Positions 35,559 through 42,631 of a stretch of DNA of 64,000 bases are shown here, piece after piece. Position numbers and translations under genes: made by a program. The first letter of the stretch is position 1. The number at the start of each line of letters is the position of its first letter. The notes below the pieces were generated by a model. That model made no database searches. It was not told the DNA's origin and was given only the letters and a program-made list of their open reading frames with translations. Source of the stretch: Chryseobacterium gleum (lineage in GTDB: Bacteria > Bacteroidota > Bacteroidia > Flavobacteriales > Weeksellaceae); contig NZ_LR134289.1 of NCBI RefSeq assembly GCF_900636535.1, forward strand, positions 3,038,001 through 3,102,000. Reading direction: 5' to 3'.

Positions 35559-36785
35559 ATGAAGAAGCTGGAAAAATCAAAATTATCAGGAGATAAAACA
35601 GTACAGATCAGCGGTTCGAAAAGTATTTCGAATCGTTTATTGATTCTGGAAAGTCTGTTTAGCAATATAAAAATCGGGAATTTATCCAACTCCCAGGATA
35701 CTCAGTTACTGAAAAAGGCACTATCTGAGAATACAGATGTTGTAGACATCCATCATGCAGGAACCGCTATGCGTTTTCTTACTTCCTATTATTCTATTCA
35801 GGAAGGTAAAACTACAATACTTACCGGTTCCGGAAGAATGAAAGAAAGACCTATCAAAAATCTGGTAAGTGCTTTGAGGGATCTTGGAGTGGAAATTGAG
35901 TATATGGAAAATGAAGGATTTCCTCCTTTAAAAATCAGAGGAAGAAAAATCACCCAGACTTCCGTAAATGTTCCTGCGAATATCTCAAGCCAGTTTATCA
36001 CGTCCCTGCTTCTTATTGCCGGAAAGCTTGAAAACGGATTGCAAATTAATCTTGTAGGTGAAGTGACCTCAAGATCTTATATTGAAATGACACTGGATAT
36101 TCTGACTAAGTTCGGAATCCAAAGCAGTTTTGAAGGGAATTCCATCAAGGTAGAACCTTTCACTCCTGACAAGAATGCTGAGGTTGTACATTATGAAGTA
36201 GAGAGTGACTGGAGCTCGGCTTCTTACTTCTACTCTATCTGTGCGTTGGGAAGAAAAACGATTCATCTGAAAAGCTTTTACAAAGAATCAACACAGGGGG
36301 ATTCTGCAATTGCCGGCATCTATGAGAAATTCTTTGGAATCAAAACTACATTCTCTGAAGATGAACATCAGCTAACGCTGGAACCTCAACCTGATTTTTC
36401 TTTTCCGGAAAAAATTGTCCTGGATATGAATAATTGTCCTGATATTGCGCAAACTCTTTGTGTAACAGCTGCAGCCTTGAAAATTCCTTTTGAGATTTCC
36501 GGATTGGGAACATTAAGGGTAAAGGAAACCGACAGACTTCTTGCCTTATATAATGAACTTCAGAAGCTGGGTACTGAAACAGAAATTACAGATCTCACTA
36601 TTCAATCAATCAGTTTTAAAGAGCCACAAGAACATATTTCTGTCAAAACCTATCAGGATCACAGAATGGCTATGAGTTTTGCTCCGTTTTGTCTGATTCA
36701 AGAACTTACTATTGAAGATGAAGATGTAGTGGAAAAGTCTTATCCAATGTTCTGGGAAGATCTTGAAAGCATACTGACTCATTAA
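35559..36785 (+). CDS. aroA: 3-phosphoshikimate 1-carboxyvinyltransferase (EPSP synthase)
   Basis: 408 residues. The enzyme joins phosphoenolpyruvate to shikimate-3-phosphate in aromatic amino acid synthesis. S-G-S-K-S-I-S-N-R (substrate phosphate loop), G-T-A-M-R-F-L, R-M-K-E-R-P-I, S-S-Q-F-I-T-S-L-L, S-D-W-S-S-A-S-Y and R-V-K-E-T-D-R are diagnostic. Slightly shorter than the E. coli enzyme, as usual in flavobacteria. A strong terminator follows. Confidence 0.97.
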   Translation: MKKLEKSKLSGDKTVQISGSKSISNRLLILESLFSNIKIGNLSNSQDTQLLKKALSENTDVVDIHHAGTAMRFLTSYYSIQEGKTTILTGSGRMKERPIKNLVSALRDLGVEIEYMENEGFPPLKIRGRKITQTSVNVPANISSQFITSLLLIAGKLENGLQINLVGEVTSRSYIEMTLDILTKFGIQSSFEGNSIKVEPFTPDKNAEVVHYEVESDWSSASYFYSICALGRKTIHLKSFYKESTQGDSAIAGIYEKFFGIKTTFSEDEHQLTLEPQPDFSFPEKIVLDMNNCPDIAQTLCVTAAALKIPFEISGLGTLRVKETDRLLALYNELQKLGTETEITDLTIQSISFKEPQEHISVKTYQDHRMAMSFAPFCLIQELTIEDEDVVEKSYPMFWEDLESILTH

Positions 36786-36799
36786 TTAATATTATAAAG

Positions 36800-36845
36800 T
36801 GTGGTAATCTGAAGATGATTTATATTTCGGATTACCACATTTTTA
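36800..36845 (+). terminator. Terminator after aroA
   Basis: TGTGGTAATC (36800-36809) pairs with GATTACCACA (36830-36839), followed by five T. Confidence 0.8.
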
Positions 36846-36880
36846 CAATGAAGCTGTTTAAAGTTGTATATTTTAAAACC

Positions 36881-36991
36881 ATTAAGAATGGATTAAAGAG
36901 ATAAAGTATAGTTAAGATGAATCATTCTGATTTTTAAGCTTAAAAGCGAAGCTCATCTTAATACTCTCAACACCTTAATACAATCTTAATG
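36881..36991. repeat. TTAAG-rich imperfect palindrome, copy A
   Basis: TTAAG-like motifs at 36882, 36893, 36902 and 36912 are spaced about 10 bp apart and face CTTAA motifs at 36957, 36974 and 36985. The core GCGAAGCTCATCTTAA (36947-36962 region) recurs, inverted and with one change, in copy B at 46.8 kb. Confidence 0.65.
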
Positions 36992-37028
36992 TTTCAAAAA
37001 CAAAAGTTTAAACAAGTTGAATATAATA

Positions 37029-37712
37029 ATGATGAAAACTTTCTTTTCCTTTTTGATTGTCCTAGCTGTTTCAGGTTTATCTGCTCAGAAGCTGAAAAAT
37101 TTTTCGGTTCCGAAGGGTTATACTCAGATTGCAGAAGCCAAAGGCGATCTTGACAAAGATGGAAAAGACGAAACGGTCCTTGTATTTAATACGAATATAA
37201 AAGCATCATACGAGCAGAACCCGGAAGGTACAAGTGACTATAAAAGGGTTTTCTATATTCTGAAAAATGAAAACAGTGGTCTGAAAGTATGGAAAGAAAA
37301 TTCTGATATCATTTTTTCAAGCGGATTCGGATTTTATCCTTCTGACAATACACTTGAAGTCAGTATAAAAAACAACAGCCTTCAAATCGGGCAAACTTTT
37401 TTTACCAATTCAAGACATACTCAGAAATATAAACATACCTTCAGATTTCAGAACGGAGATTTTTATCTGATCGGTTTGTACGATCATTTTGAAGATACCT
37501 GTGATTTCAGTTTTACGAATGAAGTCAATTTTTCTACAGGTAAAGTTATTGTTGACAAAGAATATTCATCCTGCGACGAAAATGCAAAAACACCGGCAAA
37601 CTCACACAAAGAATTTATCCATAAATTCCCGGCTCTTATTAAAATGAATGATTTCTTTATCGGAGACCACAAGTTCAAAATTCCCGGGTTGAAGGAGGAT
37701 TTTGTTTTTTAA
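37029..37712 (+). CDS. Secreted protein with calcium-binding-like D-x-D-x-D-G motif
   Basis: 227 residues from the first ATG of an ATG-ATG pair (37029); an in-frame TTG at 37017 is less likely. A signal peptide ends G-L-S-A-Q. The mature part opens with a segment G-D-L-D-K-D-G-K-D-E, the acidic loop seen in FG-GAP/EF-hand-like calcium sites, and continues as a beta-rich domain with T-C-D-F-S-F-T and S-S-C-D-E (two Cys, possible disulphide). No known enzyme motif. It is a lone gene flanked by two repeat elements. Confidence 0.7.
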   Translation: MMKTFFSFLIVLAVSGLSAQKLKNFSVPKGYTQIAEAKGDLDKDGKDETVLVFNTNIKASYEQNPEGTSDYKRVFYILKNENSGLKVWKENSDIIFSSGFGFYPSDNTLEVSIKNNSLQIGQTFFTNSRHTQKYKHTFRFQNGDFYLIGLYDHFEDTCDFSFTNEVNFSTGKVIVDKEYSSCDENAKTPANSHKEFIHKFPALIKMNDFFIGDHKFKIPGLKEDFVF

Positions 37713-37748
37713 GAGAGACTTCTATCTGGAAAAGCTGTATCTTTTAAA

Positions 37749-37905
37749 AACGCAATGAAAACAATTCTATAGTTCTATTTAAAGCAAAGAAGGCGACAAT
37801 GTCGCTGATGAAGCTTAATTGTTATGCATTCGCTTAGAAAGATCAATTTATTGATTTCAGCTTTGCTTCCTCAATATTTCCGAAACTAAAAATAAACTTT
37901 GCGTT
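37749..37905. repeat. Nested inverted-repeat element in the leader region of the PI-PLC gene
   Basis: An outer AACGCAA / TTGCGTT pair (37749-37755 and 37899-37905) encloses AAGCAAAG / CTTTGCTT (37782-37789 and 37861-37868), a GCGAC-AAT-GTCGC hairpin (37793-37805) and ATCAAT-TT-ATTGAT (37842-37855). No open frame is visible in this 157-base stretch. Confidence 0.6.
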
Positions 37906-37958
37906 AATAAAAAATTGGTTTTCCAGCCTTCAACTTCAAGATCCCTTACTTTATATCA

Positions 37959-37989
37959 ACTTAATTATCTATTAAAGTTAAATTAACTC
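37959..37989 (+). promoter_or_regulatory. PHO-box-like 11-bp direct repeats upstream of the PI-PLC gene
   Basis: TTAA tetramers at 37961, 37972 and 37983 are spaced exactly 11 bp, in units ACTTAAT, TATTAAA and AATTAAC. The same geometry precedes both susC genes at 45.6 and 48.7 kb. No perfect -7 element is seen downstream. Confidence 0.4.
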
Positions 37990-38041
37990 CTCGTGCTTTG
38001 ATATATCCTTATTTTTAAGCTACATTAAAAATAAAAAAACT

Positions 38042-39040
38042 ATGTTCAAACAAAGCATGAAACGTTTTACCAACATTACTCTCGGAGTGGTAACTGCATC
38101 TATCTTTTTCTCCTGTTCAAACGACAGTATGTTGGAAAGGGATTCTAATGAAATGAAAGCTGTTTCTTTAGCAAAATCAAGTAGCAGGGCTTCATTATTG
38201 CCTGTTGCCCTGAATAACTGGATGTCCGGTCTTCAGGATAATATTTCCATTTCAAAGATCTCCATACCCGGTACTCATGATTCCGGAGCACGTATAGATG
38301 CCCCAGTTGTATCTGGTACAGCTAAAACCCAGGACCTCAGCATTGCAGAACAGCTGAATGCCGGTGTACGTTTTCTGGATATCCGATGTAGACATATTAA
38401 CAATGCTTTCGCCATTCATCATGGTTCGATTTACCAGAATATGAATTTTGACGACGTATTAAATGCGTGTTATGCATTCCTTCAGAGCAATCCATCTGAA
38501 ACGATCATTATGTCTGTAAAAGAAGAATATGATGCGTCCAACATCACCCGAAGTTTTGAAGAAACATTTGATTCTTATGTTCAGAAAAATCCTTCAAAAT
38601 GGGATCTTGGAGCCAATATTCCTACACTGGGAGCTGTAAGAGGAAAGATCAAATTATTCAGAAGATTCTCTTCGGGAACAACCAAAGGAATCAATGCTTC
38701 ACCATGGGCAGACAATACAACTTTTGACATCAACAATTCCGGAGTACAACTTAAGGTTCAGGATTATTATAAGGTAACGAACAATGATGATAAATGGAAC
38801 GGAATTTCCAGTCTTCTTAATGAAGCTAAAACTGATACGAACGGCAAACTTTTCGTGAATTTCACCAGTGGTTACAAGCCTGGAATTTTCGGTATTCCAA
38901 GTATTCCTACAGTATCCAACAATATTAATCCTAGACTTAAAACATTCTTCCAGACGAATACTCAGGGATCATTTGGAATCATGCCGATTGACTTTGTGAA
39001 TGCTGAACTTTCTCAATTGATCGTTAACACCAATTTCTAA
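38042..39040 (+). CDS. Phosphatidylinositol-specific phospholipase C-like lipoprotein
   Basis: 332 residues with a lipobox (F-F-S-C, Cys 25). The X-domain is present with both catalytic histidines in place: I-P-G-T-H-D-S-G (H79) and A-I-H-H-G-S (H126/H127), plus F-L-D-I-R. Such enzymes cleave phosphatidylinositol or related glycerophospholipids into diacylglycerol and a cyclic or linear inositol phosphate. The anchor should hold it on the envelope. It is convergent with a GDPD-phosphatase, and its leader contains 11-bp repeats, which suggests a phosphate-scavenging role. Substrate range is uncertain. Confidence 0.85.
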   Translation: MFKQSMKRFTNITLGVVTASIFFSCSNDSMLERDSNEMKAVSLAKSSSRASLLPVALNNWMSGLQDNISISKISIPGTHDSGARIDAPVVSGTAKTQDLSIAEQLNAGVRFLDIRCRHINNAFAIHHGSIYQNMNFDDVLNACYAFLQSNPSETIIMSVKEEYDASNITRSFEETFDSYVQKNPSKWDLGANIPTLGAVRGKIKLFRRFSSGTTKGINASPWADNTTFDINNSGVQLKVQDYYKVTNNDDKWNGISSLLNEAKTDTNGKLFVNFTSGYKPGIFGIPSIPTVSNNINPRLKTFFQTNTQGSFGIMPIDFVNAELSQLIVNTNF

Positions 39041-39063
39041 ATTATTATTTGTTAGATTTATTC

Positions 39064-39097
39064 AAAGGCTGTCTTTTTTTGAGGCAGCCTTTTTTAT
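39064..39097 (+). terminator. Terminator after the PI-PLC gene
   Basis: AAAGGCTG (39064-39071) pairs with CAGCCTTT (39085-39092), followed by T residues. Confidence 0.8.
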
Positions 39098-39108
39098 TGA
39101 GAGAAAAA

Positions 39109-39133
39109 AGACTGCTTCAGGCCGAAACAGTCT
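39109..39133 (-). terminator. Terminator after the GDPD-phosphatase gene
   Basis: AGACTGCTTC (39109-39118) pairs with GAAACAGTCT (39124-39133) and is followed by a T run on the minus strand. Confidence 0.75.
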
Positions 39134-39163
39134 CTTTGTAAAGTAAAAAAGTATCCATCAAAG

Positions 39164-40990
39164 CTACTTCTGAATTCCGTAGGCTGAAAGTATTTTGTTG
39201 AAGATCTCTGTGTTTTCAAATAGTCCTGTGAACTGTTTTGAATTCGGTCCGTAAGCAAAAACACTTGATGGAATAGAGGTATGGTCATTTGTACTGAAGT
39301 TTCCGAATACCCAGCCATCTTTGAGACTTCCGTCTAAAAGGGTTAAACCACCTGTTTCGTGATCTCCCACAACAATGACTAATGTCTCTTTATTTTCGTC
39401 AGCAAACTTCATAGCTTTTCCTACCACATGATCGAAGTCCAATAATTCTGTGACCAGCTGCTCTATATTGTTGCTATGCCCTCCGCCATCTGTCTGCGAA
39501 GCTTCAATCATCATAAAGAAGCCTTCTTTATTGTTTTTTAAATCATTTAAAGTAAGATCAAATGCATCAGTCAGCCAGTTTCCCCTTCCATTAGTAATTC
39601 TCTGTGAAGCCAAAGGATCAATCACCAAAGTACGGTTGTTGATTTTAGTGACTGATTTCAAATCCTGATAGAGATCGATTTTAGCATCTTTGAATTTCTG
39701 TATATTTTCCTGAGACAATCCACTTGTAGGACCACCGATCAATATTTTCGTTTTTGAGGCTGCAAAATCTTTCAGAATAGGCTCCGAACTGTTTCTGTTA
39801 TCTGAATGAGCATAAAAATCTGCAGGAGTTGCATCCGTAACATCCCCTGTGGAAATCAATCCGGAAACCAATCCTTTTTCGGCAATTATATCAGGGATTT
39901 GTGCCAATGCTTTCCCCATATTATCCACTCCCACAAAAGTGTTTTTGGTTTTCACACCTGTGGCAAACGCTGTAGAACCTGGTGCTGAATCTGTAATATA
40001 CGCATTGGATGAATTGGTTTTGGAAAGGCCTGTGGATTTCATGTTGAAAACATTCAGCTTTCCTTTATTCGCGGTAAAGGCAGCATAATATTGAGGTAAA
40101 GAAGTTCCGTCAGGTATAAGAAGGATCACATTCTTTACCTTTTTCTCCACTCCGTCTGTTTTATAGGTAGGAGTATAAGTGCTGTACTCTTTTGTATTCT
40201 TATAAAAGTTTTTCGGAATAGTGTTCATAAATTTTTTAAGATCCGGAATATGATCGGTATTGATATAATCCACTCCTAAATCCATAAGATTTACCCATGC
40301 ATTCGGAAAGTCCGGAGCCCCGTAAAAACGAACAGGTTTCTGCTGGGCATGCGCTTTGTCTACCGCACTTTTAATTTTTGCAGTTTCCTCATCCCTTGGA
40401 ATTCCTTTCCCGTTCCATTTTACTAATCCGGGAAGGTCTGCACTGAACATTCCGATTCTTTTCAGCTGATCAGCAGAATAGTTTTTATCTAGATCTCCGT
40501 CAAAATAAAGATAGCTTGGATAGCTTTTAAAATCTTCCGGCTGGGGACGTCCTCCGGTAATCACAATTTTAATTCCTGAATTTCCGGTGATCTCAGGGTA
40601 CTTTTTTAATGTATTGACCAAAGCTGCCAGTGACGTTTTATAATCCTGTTTAATATCGATCAGCAACTGAAGCTTTTTATTAGCATCAGAATAGATATTT
40701 CCTTTGTTCAGCTTAATCTGTTTTGAAATATTATCGAGATAAAGACTTTCCAGTGTTCTGTCCGGAGAAAGCTCTTTTTCGGTATGAGCTACCCAAAGTT
40801 TTTCCTTTACCAGAAATACATCTGCCTCTATAGAACCAAAATTGGCATAATAAGCCTGCCAAAACGGAATTTCCTGCATATAATCATTATGCGAATGTGC
40901 ATTCCCAACATTATAATTTAAATAATTCTGTGCCTGATTTTCAGAAAAAACAGCCAGTGCCAGAACGGCTACAATTTTTGATAATTTCAT
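39164..40990 (-). CDS. Glycerophosphodiesterase-like / alkaline phosphatase fusion protein
   Basis: 608 residues with a signal peptide ending N-Q-A-Q. The first 250 residues match the GDPD/PI-PLC-like TIM barrel: N-A-H-S-H-N-D (H32, H34), S-I-E-A-D-V, and V-I-T-G-G-R. The rest is an alkaline phosphatase of the PhoA type, with I-P-D-G-T-S, the nucleophile Ser 335 in D-S-A-P-G-S, and V-V-G-D-H-E-T-G-G-L near the C-terminus. One chain could cut glycerophosphodiesters and release inorganic phosphate. It lies 107 bases after susD, separated by a terminator, so it has its own transcript or is read through. Confidence 0.88.
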   Translation of the reverse strand: MKLSKIVAVLALAVFSENQAQNYLNYNVGNAHSHNDYMQEIPFWQAYYANFGSIEADVFLVKEKLWVAHTEKELSPDRTLESLYLDNISKQIKLNKGNIYSDANKKLQLLIDIKQDYKTSLAALVNTLKKYPEITGNSGIKIVITGGRPQPEDFKSYPSYLYFDGDLDKNYSADQLKRIGMFSADLPGLVKWNGKGIPRDEETAKIKSAVDKAHAQQKPVRFYGAPDFPNAWVNLMDLGVDYINTDHIPDLKKFMNTIPKNFYKNTKEYSTYTPTYKTDGVEKKVKNVILLIPDGTSLPQYYAAFTANKGKLNVFNMKSTGLSKTNSSNAYITDSAPGSTAFATGVKTKNTFVGVDNMGKALAQIPDIIAEKGLVSGLISTGDVTDATPADFYAHSDNRNSSEPILKDFAASKTKILIGGPTSGLSQENIQKFKDAKIDLYQDLKSVTKINNRTLVIDPLASQRITNGRGNWLTDAFDLTLNDLKNNKEGFFMMIEASQTDGGGHSNNIEQLVTELLDFDHVVGKAMKFADENKETLVIVVGDHETGGLTLLDGSLKDGWVFGNFSTNDHTSIPSSVFAYGPNSKQFTGLFENTEIFNKILSAYGIQK

Positions 40991-41040
40991 TCGTAGATCT
41001 TTTGTTTTATAGGTCGAATGAACAACCTATCTTTGAAAAA

Positions 41041-41076
41041 ACTCTATCATCACAGAATGTTCTGCAATGATAGAGT
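41041..41076 (-). terminator. Terminator between susD and the GDPD-phosphatase gene
   Basis: ACTCTATCAT (41041-41050) pairs with ATGATAGAGT (41067-41076). A T run follows on the minus strand. Confidence 0.75.
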
Positions 41077-41097
41077 GTCTTATATAAAGATTAAATT

Positions 41098-42606
41098 TTA
41101 CCAGCCCTCATTTTGTTTAATGATCCCATGACTGTTTACGATTTCAGCCTGTGGAACTGCCCAAACATTGTGTACTGCCGGATTAAAGTTTCTTGCGGCC
41201 CAGACTACCTGTCCATTGATACCATGCAGAGGTTTAGCATAAGCTGCCTGCGCATCTCCCCAACGCACAAGGTCTCTGTGTCTGTCTGCCCATTCACCAG
41301 CCAGTTCGCAACGTCTTTCATGCTTCAGATCTGCCATTGTACATCCGTTTTTCGGAGATAAACCTGCACGTACTCTGATCATATTGATCTCCTGATCTGC
41401 AGATTTTCCCTGCATCAGTAAAGCTTCTGCCTTAATCAGGATGACTTCAGCATAACGCATAATTGGAACGGCAAGGTCTGTACAAGGATAATCTCCGTTG
41501 GCACTCACGTGACCGCTGTTCAGCTGATATTTGAAGGCATCCATATATTTATTGAACTGGTATCCGGTAAGAGAATTTGTAGAAGCGTATATTCTTTCCT
41601 TTCCATTAAAAGTAAATTTATCTCCGATTTTCAGAATGGTAGCACTTCTTCTAAGGTCACCGGCTTCGTATTCATCATACAGTTCTTTTGTCGGCTGGAA
41701 ATATCCCCATCCGTTATATTCTCCCCAACCTTTGTTTTCAAGCATTACCCCTGGAAGAATACTTCCCCATGCAGTAAACTTAGGTGTTCCCGGAATAGAC
41801 CAGATGTATTCTGAACTGTAGTTATTTTCAGCTTTAAAAACATCGGCGAAATTTCCCAATAAGGCTCTGTTTCCTTTCGTCATGACTTCATTGGCCCAGA
41901 ATTCTGCGTTATTCCAGTCTTTCATAAACAGGTATACTTTTGCCAACAATGCCCATGCTGCAGCTTTATGTGGTCTTCCATAATCTTTTGCAGGAAGTTC
42001 TGCCTGGATAGGTAATAATTCTGCTGCTCTTTTAAGGTCGTTTACAATGTAAGTATAATTCTCCATTACGTTGGCCGCTCTTGGAATCGGGTTTGGATCC
42101 GGATCTTTTGAACGGTCGATAATCGGAACACCGGCTTTTTCATTTCCATAAGAATAAGCAAGCTCAAAATACATTCTGCTGCTCATAAATAAAGCTTCTC
42201 CAAGGTATTTGTTTTTAATAGCCTGTGAAGTCTGGATATTATCAACATTACGGATTACACGGTTGGCCACTCCGATCACATTATATCTTTTGTTCCACTG
42301 AGTTTCAAGGTCTCCTGCCGCGATGTAATTACTGCTGAAGTTTTTGGCATTATCTGCCTCACTTTTTGCCCTTCCTGTTACCATATCATCACTGGCATTG
42401 ATAAACCAGAACAAACCTCTTCCGTAGAATTCACCGTCAAACAAAGGCTTGTACATGGCATTTGCTCCGGTAATCAGATCGTTTTCCGTTTTCCAGAAGC
42501 TGGCTTCAGTAGGTGTTCCTTCCGGCTGAACATCCAGCTCTCCTGTACAGGATAAAAGCATTACAGATATTCCTGATATTAAAAATATTTTATTGAAAAA
42601 TTTCAT
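41098..42606 (-). CDS. SusD/RagB-family surface lipoprotein (pair 1)
   Basis: 502 residues with a lipobox (L-L-S-C, Cys 20). SusD-family features include F-W-K-T-E-N-D, W-N-K-R-Y-N-V-I-G-V-A-N-R-V, G-E-A-L-F-M-S-S-R-M-Y-F-E-L, A-A-W-A-L-L-A-K-V-Y-L, the repeated R-Y-A-E-V-I-L-I-K-A-E-A-L and R-R-C-E-L-A-G-E. SusD proteins cap a SusC transporter and capture the substrate outside the cell. It follows susC by 25 bases. The neighbouring phosphoesterases suggest a phosphorus compound as substrate, by context only. Confidence 0.95.
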   Translation of the reverse strand: MKFFNKIFLISGISVMLLSCTGELDVQPEGTPTEASFWKTENDLITGANAMYKPLFDGEFYGRGLFWFINASDDMVTGRAKSEADNAKNFSSNYIAAGDLETQWNKRYNVIGVANRVIRNVDNIQTSQAIKNKYLGEALFMSSRMYFELAYSYGNEKAGVPIIDRSKDPDPNPIPRAANVMENYTYIVNDLKRAAELLPIQAELPAKDYGRPHKAAAWALLAKVYLFMKDWNNAEFWANEVMTKGNRALLGNFADVFKAENNYSSEYIWSIPGTPKFTAWGSILPGVMLENKGWGEYNGWGYFQPTKELYDEYEAGDLRRSATILKIGDKFTFNGKERIYASTNSLTGYQFNKYMDAFKYQLNSGHVSANGDYPCTDLAVPIMRYAEVILIKAEALLMQGKSADQEINMIRVRAGLSPKNGCTMADLKHERRCELAGEWADRHRDLVRWGDAQAAYAKPLHGINGQVVWAARNFNPAVHNVWAVPQAEIVNSHGIIKQNEGW

Positions 42607-42631
42607 TTTCTTACTTTTTGTTGGTTAAAAA

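Noticed and set aside
41028..41035. TATCTTTG on the plus strand upstream of the GDPD-phosphatase
   Set aside because: It points away from the gene, into a terminator and the antisense of susD; no plus-strand gene follows.
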